DNA of 64,000 nt from a virus: the IMG/VR virus record IMGVR_UViG_3300034170_000023, positions 19,208-83,207 of that record. One strand, 5' to 3'. The notes under the pieces are model-generated. The model saw nothing but the letters and a program-made list of their open reading frames with translations. It was not told the origin of the DNA and made no database searches. A program made the translations under genes and the position numbers. How positions within the stretch are numbered: the stretch's first letter is position 1; the number at the start of each line of letters is the position of its first letter. Positions 26,033 to 33,514 of the stretch are shown piece after piece.

Positions 26033-26145
26033 ACTCTCGTGAAATTGTTTTGCTGAAATGGGTGCTATCTGAGTACAACTGGTCAAGTTCAAAACAGACA
26101 CAAGATCAGATGGTTAAAGAGTTATCAGGCTTACTTGAAAGCTAA
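26029..26145 (+). CDS. Very small helical ORF
   Basis: 38 residues (MNSREIVLLKWVLSEYNWS), ATG overlapping the previous stop. Unknown. The next 75 bases are open in another frame with no standard start (see findings). Confidence 0.45.
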   Translation: MNSREIVLLKWVLSEYNWSSSKQTQDQMVKELSGLLES

Positions 26146-26222
26146 GTGGGTAGAATGGGCTTGTAGAGAGAAGCCTATTAAGGTAGTATGGACGGGTAGA
26201 AATCAACCGGAGTGGGTGTAAT

Positions 26223-26435
26223 ATGAGAAATAAAATTATTGAGTATTCCTACAGAATTGTTGACATGGGTTGTGGTTGCTGCCAAGAAGGTCAATCTCAA
26301 TATTCTGTATGGGAGGATGGTGTACCGACTGTAGCAGACGAAGACTGCCCTATCATGAGTGACGAACAGGATCTGAGGGACTACCTCTCACACCTTGAAC
26401 CTTTTGATATTGATAAAGATTGTGAATTCTTTTAA
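26223..26435 (+). CDS. Small Cys-rich acidic protein
   Basis: 70 residues with MGCGCCQEGQSQYSVWEDG near residue 14 and an acidic tail. The CGCC cluster may bind metal. Unknown. Confidence 0.6.
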   Translation: MRNKIIEYSYRIVDMGCGCCQEGQSQYSVWEDGVPTVADEDCPIMSDEQDLRDYLSHLEPFDIDKDCEFF

Positions 26436-26451
26436 TAAGAGGTTACAGAAT

Positions 26452-26514
26452 ATGATTGAAATTAAAGATGTGATTGAGAGTGTGAATAAGTATATTAAGG
26501 AGATGAATAAATGA
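26452..26514 (+). CDS. Possible 20-residue peptide
   Basis: MIEIKDVIESVNKYIKEMNK; AAGAGG lies upstream and the stop overlaps the next ATG. Helical. Could be a leader for the next gene. Confidence 0.35.
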   Translation: MIEIKDVIESVNKYIKEMNK

Positions 26515-26723
26515 ACATAGCAACCTTTATCAAATGGCTCGAAACACATGATCAGGAATTGGAAGTAGCTGTTGTAGAGTATCGTGAAGAAGATGATTGG
26601 TGCTATAATGGTGAGGATGAGGTATTAAAAACTTTTGAATACGCTGATGGTGTTTGCTTTGATGACCCTATTAGGCAAGCTCGTGCGACTAAATACACAC
26701 TGACTCTAGGTGTTGAGAAATGA
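26511..26723 (+). CDS. Small acidic protein
   Basis: 70 residues (MNIATFIKWLETHDQELEV) with a central Asp/Glu-rich patch. The opening resembles small phage proteins that start with a FxxWL helix. Unknown. Confidence 0.6.
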   Translation: MNIATFIKWLETHDQELEVAVVEYREEDDWCYNGEDEVLKTFEYADGVCFDDPIRQARATKYTLTLGVEK

Positions 26724-26923
26724 AAGACATCCTAGGTACACCTATCCTCCTCAATCAGAAAGTAGTATTTGGCTCAGCAGGAAGTATGTCTCTTCGCGTT
26801 GGAACTATTGTCAAGGTATGCCCTAAGACAGTGATTATTAAACATGAAGAATATAATAATGGCTCTTACAGCACTATTGTAGAATCCCGTAGAAACTTTG
26901 ATGATGTGGTGGTGATAGGATGA
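26720..26923 (+). CDS. Small beta-barrel-like protein
   Basis: 67 residues (MKDILGTPILLNQKVVFG). Alternating hydrophobic beta pattern, SH3-like. Overlaps both neighbours by 4 bases. Unknown. Confidence 0.6.
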   Translation: MKDILGTPILLNQKVVFGSAGSMSLRVGTIVKVCPKTVIIKHEEYNNGSYSTIVESRRNFDDVVVIG

Positions 26924-27078
26924 AAATACGACAAAGGTATCAAATGCTTCTCAGCATCCCATTGTGGTTTCCTGTAGTGGGTGTTATATTATTACTCTTA
27001 CTGATTTTTCTCCCTAAAACTTTTAATAGTAGTGGAAAGGAGTTTATTGAAATCTTGAAATTTGCGTGGAGGAATTAA
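26920..27078 (+). CDS. Single-pass membrane peptide
   Basis: 52 residues with one membrane helix (LWFPVVGVILLLLIFLP) and a basic N-terminus. Unknown; host-membrane targeting is plausible. Confidence 0.6.
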   Translation: MKIRQRYQMLLSIPLWFPVVGVILLLLLIFLPKTFNSSGKEFIEILKFAWRN

Positions 27079-27255
27079 ATGACACTCCCTAAAACAAAGC
27101 TTGACATAGTGCTCTGCCTATCCGATAATTGTCCTAAGCGCTCATCTTGTACACGCTTTCTACAGGAGCCTAGAGCTATTCACCAAGCTTATTTGATATT
27201 GGCTGTTAGTGTGCCAGATGTGAATAAATGCAGATTTTACATTGAGGAGAAATGA
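27079..27255 (+). CDS. Small Cys-containing protein
   Basis: 58 residues. Cys at 13, 18, 24 and 52 (CLSDNCPKRSSCTR ... NKCRFY) could form a zinc or iron-sulphur site. Unknown. Confidence 0.6.
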   Translation: MTLPKTKLDIVLCLSDNCPKRSSCTRFLQEPRAIHQAYLILAVSVPDVNKCRFYIEEK

Positions 27256-27256
27256 G

Positions 27257-27430
27257 ATGACCTTATTTGAAAGAGAATTAGATAACGCACTTAATATTAC
27301 AGAGCACTCCTATGATCATGGTAAATACCTATTCTCACGGGAAGAGTTAAAGTCACTTGTAGAGTGCATAAGCCTTGCTGTTATCTATAATCCAGAACTT
27401 CGTGACGAGATTTACAAGGAAAACAATTAA
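27257..27430 (+). CDS. Small helical protein
   Basis: 57 residues from MTLFERELDNALNI; GAGGAG lies 9 nt upstream of ATG 27257. Unknown. Confidence 0.55.
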   Translation: MTLFERELDNALNITEHSYDHGKYLFSREELKSLVECISLAVIYNPELRDEIYKENN

Positions 27431-27646
27431 ATGAAACCTAAACGCACAGCTACTGTAAGTAAGAAAATCACCGACAACACACTAAAGAATAGTACTCGCT
27501 GGAATTGGCTCCTTGAGAACTATAGTAAGAAGTGGGAAGAGTTGTCGGAGGAAGGGAAAGAGTTCTTTGAAGCTCTAGAGACAGGAATGTTTGAGTTGAT
27601 TAATGAAGCGGCTGATCAGGCTTTGGCTGCTGGGGAGAAAGCTTAA
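27431..27646 (+). CDS. Small basic/acidic helical protein
   Basis: 71 residues. Basic N-terminus (MKPKRTATVSKKI), then an aromatic and acidic helix. Unknown. Confidence 0.55.
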   Translation: MKPKRTATVSKKITDNTLKNSTRWNWLLENYSKKWEELSEEGKEFFEALETGMFELINEAADQALAAGEKA

Positions 27647-27807
27647 TGATTATATTTGACAAATCATATTCAGACGAGAGTTTAGTTGACTTGAGCGAAC
27701 AAGTTATGGATGCTATTTGTGATGACTCTTTAAACCTACCAACAGATGAATATGGACTCCGTAAAGGTATTTTTAAAGTGGTAGTAACTTGGGAGAGTGA
27801 AGACTAA
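27646..27807 (+). CDS. Small acidic protein
   Basis: 53 residues (MIIFDKSYSDESLVDLSE), start overlapping the previous stop (TAATG). Net acidic. Unknown. Last gene before the promoter at 27873. Confidence 0.55.
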   Translation: MIIFDKSYSDESLVDLSEQVMDAICDDSLNLPTDEYGLRKGIFKVVVTWESED

Positions 27808-27872
27808 CGAGGCTTAGAAACAGCCATATAAACACGCAGTGTGACAAACCCTATACATTCACCTAGGGAAGC

Positions 27873-27900
27873 TTGCAAACGCCTAGAAGGGTGATATAAT
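27873..27900 (+). promoter_or_regulatory. Promoter overlapping motif copy 2
   Basis: TTGCAA, 16-bp spacer, TATAAT. The spacer and part of the -35 are the repeated AAACGCCTAGAAGGGTG (27877-27893). A protein binding that motif would control this promoter. Confidence 0.7.
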
Positions 27901-27942
27901 GCCTACAGAATCGGTATTTATGATTGAATTTGAGGAGAGGAT

Positions 27943-28386
27943 ATGAAAGATTTTAAATTGGCAATGGATAAAGTTAGTGTTGAGTGGACAGTGTACCAAT
28001 GTGATACATTCTCAGTAACTGTGAAATCTTGGAAGACTAAGAATTATGAATTCATTGAGAAAGGTTATGGTTCAGAATTCCGGCATCATTGGAATGTTTA
28101 CGCTAACATCTTCCACACACACCCAATCTATGAGACACCAGAGCTAGCCAAGGATCTACCTCTTCATGGTGGGTGTACATTTGACAAACAAACAATTTCT
28201 CAGCCAATCGGCGGTATTAGATATGATTGGCAGAAAGTAAGTAATACTCTTAAAGTTGGATCAGATTATAGTCACTACATGGATCACTTTGAAGATGAAG
28301 ATCCAGCTCGTGGCATCCCTCATGAAGTTTTTAATGATGCTGAAGCGTTGGTTGATGCTTTGTTGAACTGGAAAGAGTCGGAATAA
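27943..28386 (+). CDS. Hypothetical protein
   Basis: 147 residues, behind GAGGAGAGG. It contains NIFHTHPIYETPELAKD and LPLHGGCTFDKQTI, which look like conserved phage-protein blocks of unknown role. The His residues could bind metal. Confidence 0.65.
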   Translation: MKDFKLAMDKVSVEWTVYQCDTFSVTVKSWKTKNYEFIEKGYGSEFRHHWNVYANIFHTHPIYETPELAKDLPLHGGCTFDKQTISQPIGGIRYDWQKVSNTLKVGSDYSHYMDHFEDEDPARGIPHEVFNDAEALVDALLNWKESE

Positions 28387-28580
28387 TGGACACCACACTC
28401 TCAGATAAACTAACATCCCGTAAACTATGGATTGCTGTATGCTTTGAAATTGTCTTTACAATCCTTCTATGTTATGGCAAGTTACCTACAAGTGTTTATG
28501 AAAGCTTGTCTTATATGTTGTTAGGTGGTTATTATTTGAGCAATACAGCAACTAATATTATGTTGGCTAAGAAGAGTTAG
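28386..28580 (+). CDS. Two-helix membrane protein, holin-like
   Basis: 64 residues with membrane segments LWIAVCFEIVFTILLCY and SLSYMLLGGYYLSN. The LTSRKLW opening and GGYYLSNT resemble small phage holin-like proteins, but it is far from the lysis genes. Role unknown. Confidence 0.6.
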   Translation: MDTTLSDKLTSRKLWIAVCFEIVFTILLCYGKLPTSVYESLSYMLLGGYYLSNTATNIMLAKKS

Positions 28581-28584
28581 AGAT

Positions 28585-28935
28585 ATGTTGTCATATTGTA
28601 TAAAGAAAGCTTCAGAACTGCCCTTCACTCCTGATCAGAAGCGTCTGTACAGCGTCGTCCTAAACAAGAGAGGTCACATCATCTCAGAAGGTGCCAACTC
28701 TTACACTAAGACATCTAGTCGCCAATACAGGGCAGCTAAACGTGTGGGAATGCCTGAGAAGGTGTGTCTCCACTCAGAAGCGATTGCTCTCTTCAGGAGC
28801 AAGGGTAAAGGTGTAAAATTAGTAGTTGCACGAGTAAATTCTAAAGGAGAGGCTTGCCTATCTAAACCCTGTGACGTGTGTATGGAATTGGTGAGGTTAC
28901 ATGGTGGGATAAAGTCAATAGAATTCTCTGTGTAA
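28585..28935 (+). CDS. Cytidine/deoxycytidylate deaminase-fold protein
   Basis: 116 residues. Zinc deaminase motifs: CLHSEAIAL (the HxE element) and KPCDVCMELV (PCxxC). Activity may be on cytidine or dCMP, or another base. A second, better dCMP deaminase candidate is at 46615-47022. A promoter follows directly after the stop. Confidence 0.78.
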   Translation: MLSYCIKKASELPFTPDQKRLYSVVLNKRGHIISEGANSYTKTSSRQYRAAKRVGMPEKVCLHSEAIALFRSKGKGVKLVVARVNSKGEACLSKPCDVCMELVRLHGGIKSIEFSV

Positions 28936-28941
28936 AAATTG

Positions 28942-29002
28942 TTGACAGCTATGTGGAAGTGATTCATAATCAGCCACAACATAGGCAAGAAGAGCTTCTT
29001 GC
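28942..29002 (+). promoter_or_regulatory. Promoter with 5' leader hairpin
   Basis: TTGACA (28942-28947), 17-bp spacer, CATAAT (28965-28970). The leader begins with GCAAGAAG-AG-CTTCTTGC (28985-29002), a hairpin similar to those after several other promoters. Confidence 0.72.
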
Positions 29003-29027
29003 AAATATAATTAATTGGAGAGACGTG

Positions 29028-29396
29028 ATGACCACATTTACAAAAGATATGCTGCGTACAGGTATGCGTGTCAAGTACAATAATGATCAAACTGCAATGG
29101 TACTGAAAGACATTGGTATTCTTGCAATGGATGGCGGCTTTAATTTTCTTTCACACCTAGATGATGACATTCAAGACAAGGATAACAACGACAATACAGA
29201 ATGGAGCATTGATTCTGTATATGAAGGTTATGAAGGCAACTCTAATATTCTAGACTTAAAGAATCTTGGCAAATTAATCTGGAAACGTGAGGACAAATCA
29301 CCCGAACAAGTCCAACTGGACATTCTTCTAAAACAAATCTCAGAACTAAACACACAAGCTAATAAACTTCAAGAAACTATCAATGTGAAGGCATAA
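29028..29396 (+). CDS. Hypothetical protein with C-terminal coiled coil
   Basis: 122 residues from MTTFTKDMLRTGMRVKY, behind GGAGAG. A beta-rich N-terminal half (MRVKYNNDQTAMVLKD) and a helical C-terminus (ISELNTQANKLQETI). A longer open frame to 28878 is not used, since it would span the promoter and the deaminase gene end. Confidence 0.65.
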   Translation: MTTFTKDMLRTGMRVKYNNDQTAMVLKDIGILAMDGGFNFLSHLDDDIQDKDNNDNTEWSIDSVYEGYEGNSNILDLKNLGKLIWKREDKSPEQVQLDILLKQISELNTQANKLQETINVKA

Positions 29397-29407
29397 GGAG
29401 AGACATT

Positions 29408-29623
29408 GTGGAAATTGATATTCGTAAAGAAGACTTGACAGAAGTAGTTGATGTTATCCGGTTCAATGAAGATGGTATTTTGCAGAACGCACTAGACCAC
29501 TGTGTATTTGTAACAGACTCTGAAGATGGTGATCGATTTGCTGTTGAGTTGAATACAAAGAAAGATGCAGAACATCTCATTAAAGCTTTGGAGAAAGCCA
29601 TCAGTTTGGGGTGGTGGAAATGA
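29408..29623 (+). CDS. Small hypothetical protein (GTG start)
   Basis: 71 residues; GTG follows AAGGAGAG. DVVIRFNEDGILQ-like alpha/beta pattern with KKDAEHLIKALEKAI helix. Unknown. Confidence 0.6.
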   Translation: MEIDIRKEDLTEVVDVIRFNEDGILQNALDHCVFVTDSEDGDRFAVELNTKKDAEHLIKALEKAISLGWWK

Positions 29624-29781
29624 GCGATTGGTTTGATAGGGCAGAACAAGAAATCTCCAAAGATCATGACAATGGGGATCTCACTGATAAAGAGTATCAG
29701 CAAGCTATGAAAGACCTTCACCGAGAGTATGACGACTATGCTCACCAAGAAGCTCAGAACACCTACGACAGCTTCTATTAA
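29620..29781 (+). CDS. Small acidic aromatic protein
   Basis: 53 residues (MSDWFDRAEQEISKDHDNG), start overlapping the previous stop. Tyr/Asp-rich end. Unknown. Confidence 0.55.
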   Translation: MSDWFDRAEQEISKDHDNGDLTDKEYQQAMKDLHREYDDYAHQEAQNTYDSFY

Positions 29782-29806
29782 TCTGTAAAATAATCGAACA
29801 CACAGC

Positions 29807-29834
29807 TTGCTTTCCTTTACACACAACGTAGAAT
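29807..29834 (+). promoter_or_regulatory. Promoter for the gene at 29878
   Basis: TTGCTT, 16-bp spacer, TAGAAT. The leader contains CGGC-ATAA-GCCG. Confidence 0.6.
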
Positions 29835-29877
29835 TGACGTCAGAAGCGGCATAAGCCGTCCAAAGGAGCTTAAAGAA

Positions 29878-30171
29878 GTGACTAACACAATTAATAATGT
29901 TGTCAAGTCAGCACAAGAAAACATTATCACCTTCCTAGAGGCTATGAATCAGGATAGTGACGCTGTACAAGATTGTAAATTTGCAGTTGGCCTGAATGTA
30001 AGCCTCTTAGAGAACCATTTCCAGCACTGGTTGTGGGTGGACTCGCCTACTTGGGTGGGGTATGACGAAGAAGAACGAGCTTATGCGCTTGATTTGGGAA
30101 GGATTGAAGAAGAAATGGCGTTGAATGGCTGGATTTACGACGCTGATGAAGGAAGCATCATTTCAAAATAA
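29878..30171 (+). CDS. Acidic hypothetical protein (GTG start)
   Basis: 97 residues, GTG behind AAAGGAG. Acidic with HFQHWLWVDSPTWVG in the middle. Possibly a DNA mimic by charge, but unproven. Confidence 0.6.
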   Translation: MTNTINNVVKSAQENIITFLEAMNQDSDAVQDCKFAVGLNVSLLENHFQHWLWVDSPTWVGYDEEERAYALDLGRIEEEMALNGWIYDADEGSIISK

Positions 30172-30184
30172 TTAAATTCTCTTG

Positions 30185-30344
30185 TTGACAGACGTTTTTA
30201 CCTGAGCTAATCTATAACTACTGAAGCAGAGGTTGCTACCAAGAAGCCGGTAGCAGAAGTAAGGAAGTTCTTCAGAAGGTAGTAAGGAAACAACCTCACA
30301 TTTCGTGAGTCCTCCTGAAAATTTCTAGTAGAATGGTGAATATT
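30185..30344 (+). promoter_or_regulatory. Promoter and long structured leader
   Basis: TTGACA (30185-30190), 17-bp spacer, TAATCT (30208-30213). About 130 nt of leader follow, with hairpins TGCTACC / GGTAGCA (30234-30255) and CTCAC / GTGAG (30295-30309), two GTAAGGAA repeats and a CCTCC stretch. Unusually long for this array. Confidence 0.6.
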
Positions 30345-30554
30345 ATGGCCGCATCGACTCAAGCAAAAGGTTCTTTTAGCCCTATCAACGGTAGCAAAGT
30401 TCGCCGTGTCTTTAATGAACATGAAATGTTCCTAGGCACCATTACAAAACTTGATGATGGCTCAGGTTACAGGGTTTTCAGGCTAAAAGATGGTAAAATT
30501 CGCACCAAACGTTATCTGGCAGATGCCTTTAAAAGTATTCGCCGCGACAATTAA
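30345..30554 (+). CDS. Small basic protein
   Basis: 69 residues from MAASTQAKGSFSPINGSK (ATG 30333 is an alternative). Basic; a beta pattern (FLGTITKLDDGSGYRVF) suggests a small nucleic-acid-binding barrel. Unknown. Confidence 0.6.
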   Translation: MAASTQAKGSFSPINGSKVRRVFNEHEMFLGTITKLDDGSGYRVFRLKDGKIRTKRYLADAFKSIRRDN

Positions 30555-30577
30555 ATTTCAAAGCAACATATTGTAAT

Positions 30578-30599
30578 AAAAGCCCCTTAAATGGGGTTT
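30578..30599 (+). terminator. Terminator-like hairpin before the HNH gene
   Basis: AAGCCCC-TTAAAT-GGGGTTT. A short G/C stem with a 6-nt loop and a weak T tract. Confidence 0.55.
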
Positions 30600-30619
30600 A
30601 TCTATTTAGGAGATTTAAA

Positions 30620-31315
30620 GTGAAAACAATTAACATACTGAATGTTCCTGATTTTAAAAGGCCCGATGGGAGTTGGGGAAAGTCTTACTCTGAAGCGGCA
30701 GAAGATCATAGACTTTCCATGCACACACGGTCCTCTATTCTCTGGAATAATCTCAAAAGTAGGTGCAAAGATGGTAGTGCGCAACGTAAAAATTCTACAA
30801 GCTATGCGGGCATAGAAAATCACTTTGAAAATTATGACATTTTCACCTCTTGGTGTCAGACTCAGTATGGGTATCTGAACAAGAATAGAAATGGAACTTT
30901 TTGGAGCTTAGATAAAGACTTACTATACCATGGGAATAAAGTGTATAGTCCGGACACTTGTATGTTTATACCTCATGACGTAAACTGTCTTATGATGTCC
31001 TCGGATGTTTGTCGGGGAGTGTATCCAGTAGGAGTTGAGCCCGATTACCAAGTTAACAAAATTAGGTACATTGCCTGTTGCCGTAAAAGGACTGGCAGCA
31101 AATTTATAGGTGTTTATGACACACCTATAGAAGCTCATAGAGGGTGGCAGGAAGTAAAGATTTCAAGGATTATGGAGGAAGCTGACCACAATAAAGATCA
31201 TATTAAAATGTGCGGAGCGCTTTTGTCCATGGCTACTAGGATCCAAAGTGATTATGATAACGGAAGGGAAACAAAGGTAGAGTGGTGGACAGATCGAGGC
31301 TTGACAATACACTGA
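30620..31315 (+). CDS. HNH-type homing endonuclease (family A, copy 1)
   Basis: 231 residues, GTG behind AGGAG. Core motif WSLDKDLLYHGNKVYSPDTC followed by MFIPHDVN, a variant HNH site in which DKD and N replace the usual His/Asn. The C-terminal part (SKFIGVYDTPIEAHRGWQ) resembles an AP2-type domain. The gene at 32678 shares the same core. Likely a free-standing mobile gene among the small early genes. Confidence 0.75.
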   Translation: MKTINILNVPDFKRPDGSWGKSYSEAAEDHRLSMHTRSSILWNNLKSRCKDGSAQRKNSTSYAGIENHFENYDIFTSWCQTQYGYLNKNRNGTFWSLDKDLLYHGNKVYSPDTCMFIPHDVNCLMMSSDVCRGVYPVGVEPDYQVNKIRYIACCRKRTGSKFIGVYDTPIEAHRGWQEVKISRIMEEADHNKDHIKMCGALLSMATRIQSDYDNGRETKVEWWTDRGLTIH

Positions 31316-31328
31316 CCTAGGCTACTCT
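31301..31328 (+). promoter_or_regulatory. Promoter at the end of the HNH gene
   Basis: TTGACA, 16-bp spacer, TACTCT. Its -35 lies in the last HNH codons, and it would drive the gene at 31359. Confidence 0.6.
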
Positions 31329-31358
31329 GTACCTACACACCACAGAAAGGATGGCGAC

Positions 31359-31727
31359 ATGACTAACTCTAAAGTTGTGGCTTGGCTTATCGAGGGGCAC
31401 GGACGCTCCTCTGTGTTCACTACAGAACAACCTTGGGCACTTGAGGATGAGAATTACAAAGTAACTCCCTTGATTGGTATGTCTGAGAGCGCACCAATAC
31501 ATTCCTTGACAGACGACACACAAGAACGTATTAGTATTATGGAAGAACTCTATGAGCTAATGCAGCAAGAAATAGACGAGTTGAAGGAGCGACTAGAAGC
31601 TGCTGTTGAGGTGATTGAAGTTGTGGAAGAGTTCTCAGCCAAGAAGAGTGATAATTTCATGGAGAACAAAGCTACCTTACTTCTCATCTCAGCAGCTTGC
31701 CGGGATTGGTTGAAGTCAAGCGAATAA
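31359..31727 (+). CDS. Acidic coiled-coil protein
   Basis: 122 residues. N-terminal SKVVAWLIEGHGRSSVFTTE followed by a Glu-rich helix (LMQQEIDELKERLEAAVEV). The N-terminal part resembles short conserved phage segments. Unknown. Confidence 0.62.
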   Translation: MTNSKVVAWLIEGHGRSSVFTTEQPWALEDENYKVTPLIGMSESAPIHSLTDDTQERISIMEELYELMQQEIDELKERLEAAVEVIEVVEEFSAKKSDNFMENKATLLLISAACRDWLKSSE

Positions 31728-31746
31728 AGTTTAAAGAATTTACCTC

Positions 31747-31782
31747 AGGAGCCTTGACTGGCTCCTTTTTCTTGTCTACAAT
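31747..31782 (+). promoter_or_regulatory. Fused terminator-promoter
   Basis: A perfect 7-bp hairpin AGGAGCC / GGCTCCT has the loop TTGACT, which is a -35 box. The T tract (31766-31770) lies in the 17-bp spacer and TACAAT (31777-31782) is the -10. One element ends the upstream transcript and starts the next. Confidence 0.8.
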
Positions 31783-31812
31783 AGCCACATACAAACCAAC
31801 TGGAGATACAAA

Positions 31813-32064
31813 ATGAAAACTATCCTGATCTTTGATCAACTCTTTGAACGTCCTGTAAGCTTTCGTGTTGTCGAAGGTGATTACTCTTTCCTCAATGAAG
31901 CGTACGTCAACTCAGTGGAGACGTCAGAGGAAGACCAAGATGTACTGATGGGACTCTTGTACAAGGACGAAGAAGGAAACCTGCACGATGATTGGCTGTC
32001 AGAGTTCCCTGTTGAACAAGTAGCAGCGAACACTAAAGTTATCGTGGTTGGGTTTCTTCCGTAG
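31813..32064 (+). CDS. Acidic hypothetical protein
   Basis: 83 residues (MKTILIFDQLFERPVSFRVV), acidic, ends VIVVGFLP. Flanked by its own promoter and terminator, so it is a single-gene unit. Unknown. Confidence 0.62.
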   Translation: MKTILIFDQLFERPVSFRVVEGDYSFLNEAYVNSVETSEEDQDVLMGLLYKDEEGNLHDDWLSEFPVEQVAANTKVIVVGFLP

Positions 32065-32083
32065 ACTTTGTTAGCTTAAACTA

Positions 32084-32109
32084 ATCCCTCCTCGCCCGAG
32101 GGATTTTTA
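32084..32109 (+). terminator. Rho-independent terminator
   Basis: ATCCCTC / GAGGGAT stem (7 bp), 7-nt loop, then TTTTATTG. Confidence 0.8.
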
Positions 32110-32144
32110 TTGCCTAGAATTTAATAAATAATTGAAAAGAGATG

Positions 32145-32200
32145 TTGACGAGGGTGGGTGATAGGACTAGAATCACCCCAAACAGGAAGCGAATAGCTTC
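32145..32200 (+). promoter_or_regulatory. Promoter with GAAGC leader hairpin
   Basis: TTGACG (32145-32150), 17-bp spacer, TAGAAT (32168-32173). The leader carries GAAGC-GAATA-GCTTC (32186-32200). Confidence 0.75.
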
Positions 32201-32224
32201 TAATACAGACAAAGGAATACTCCA

Positions 32225-32410
32225 ATGATCACTATAAAGACACACGCCATGAAAGCTATGATCCAGAAACAGTTCCCTTGGGCAGAAGACATTGAACTAG
32301 ACTTCACAATTGATGAGACTGGTAAAGAGACTATCAAAGTCACTTTGAATGATGAAGGAACACCTCGGGAATTTATTTTGACGATTGACTTGAAGGAGGT
32401 GGAGCTATAA
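32225..32410 (+). CDS. Small alpha/beta protein
   Basis: 61 residues: helix (HAMKAMIQKQFPWAED) then beta strands (IELDFTIDETGKETIKVTL). Overlaps the next gene (TAATG). Unknown. Confidence 0.6.
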   Translation: MITIKTHAMKAMIQKQFPWAEDIELDFTIDETGKETIKVTLNDEGTPREFILTIDLKEVEL

Positions 32411-32613
32411 TGTCCAGTCAAGTGATGTGCAACTGTAGGGTGTGCGGAATAAAGCCCGGTATCCGTACTGGTCTGAGCGGCGTCGCTCATGTTGGTAACC
32501 TGTTCTTATGCTTCTTGACAGGCTTGTTATGGGTGTTGCCGTACCTACTGATTTGGGCTTGTAGCTATAAGGTACAGTGTATGTCGTGCGGACGCTACGC
32601 ACGAAGGTTCTGA
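32410..32613 (+). CDS. Small zinc-ribbon membrane protein
   Basis: 67 residues. CxCxxC at the N-terminus (CNCRVCG), a membrane helix (FLTGLLWVLPYLLIW) and CMSCG near the C-terminus. Zinc sites flanking a membrane segment. Unknown. Confidence 0.62.
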   Translation: MSSQVMCNCRVCGIKPGIRTGLSGVAHVGNLFLCFLTGLLWVLPYLLIWACSYKVQCMSCGRYARRF

Positions 32614-32677
32614 CGTAAGAGTTGTAAATAATCACCCCTTAGATGGGGCATTTTGCCATTAAATAGGATGGTTTATA

Positions 32678-33427
32678 ATGGCTGTTGTGCGTAAAAGTTA
32701 CAAAGTTGGAGATGTTTGGCCGACTAAATCAGGGGTAGATGTTGAGATTATAAAGACCTTTAAGGGCTCTCAGAGGGTTGTGATTAAATGGTTAGATGAG
32801 TACCAGCATACAACAGAAATTTATCAGTGTGCATTACCAAGATCTAACCTTAAAAATCCATATGAGAGGACTATCATCGGTGTGGGGTTCCTAGGGACTA
32901 GTTATGCAGCACAAAACCCTCTGAAATTTAAGAGGGAGAAGATTGTTTGGAGTGGTCTATTTAAGAGGGCTTACGATGAGAAAACTCTGATAGAACGCCC
33001 CGGATACGCTGGTGCAACAGTGAATGCTGGCTGGCACGAGTTTGGAGGTTTTGTAGACTGGACAGAGCAGGCTGTTGGTTGGAAAAACAAAAATTGGCAT
33101 GTAGACAAGGATCTTATTTTAAGAGGTAACAGGGAATACGGACCAGAAACTTGTTGCATGTTGCCACCTGTGGTTAACTCCGCATTGTGGGTAAGAGAAC
33201 ACATTTTGCCTCCGGGAGTTACTAAACTTCCAGACGGGTACTACAGGGGCGGTTTTTATGAAGATGGAAAGGTACAACAAAAGAGGTTTAAAACACCCGA
33301 AGAAGCTTTTGAATTTTATAAGCCACTGAAGGAGGGTAGAATAAAACAACTAGCAGATGAGTATAGATATCAGATTGATCCTAGAGCCTATGATGCATTG
33401 ATGACTTGGGAAATTGGTCTTGATTGA
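32678..33427 (+). CDS. HNH-type homing endonuclease-like protein (family A, copy 2)
   Basis: 249 residues. Core motif WHVDKDLILRGNREYGPETC then MLPPVVN matches the gene at 30620. The N-terminal region (KVGDVWPTKSGVDVEIIK) looks like a small DNA-binding barrel. The C-terminal part (GYYRGGFYEDGKVQQKRF) is AP2-like. A CCCC / GGGG hairpin precedes it and a strong terminator follows. Catalytic competence is uncertain. Confidence 0.72.
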   Translation: MAVVRKSYKVGDVWPTKSGVDVEIIKTFKGSQRVVIKWLDEYQHTTEIYQCALPRSNLKNPYERTIIGVGFLGTSYAAQNPLKFKREKIVWSGLFKRAYDEKTLIERPGYAGATVNAGWHEFGGFVDWTEQAVGWKNKNWHVDKDLILRGNREYGPETCCMLPPVVNSALWVREHILPPGVTKLPDGYYRGGFYEDGKVQQKRFKTPEEAFEFYKPLKEGRIKQLADEYRYQIDPRAYDALMTWEIGLD

Positions 33428-33438
33428 AAATAAACCCT

Positions 33439-33476
33439 AAAGAGCCCTTGCGGCTCTTTCTTTTTGCTTGTACAAT
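33439..33476 (+). promoter_or_regulatory. Fused terminator-promoter
   Basis: AAAGAGCC / GGCTCTTT (8 bp, loop CTTGC) followed by CTTTTT. TTGCGG (33448-33453) in the loop and stem acts as -35, with 17 bp to TACAAT (33471-33476). Confidence 0.75.
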
Positions 33477-33514
33477 TACCTCATCGAAACAACAAAGCTT
33501 CAGGGAGACACAAC

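Noticed and set aside
28878-29027. N-terminal extension of the gene at 29028
   Set aside because: The open frame continues upstream, but it would overlap the deaminase gene and run through a strong promoter and leader hairpin. ATG 29028 has the ribosome site.
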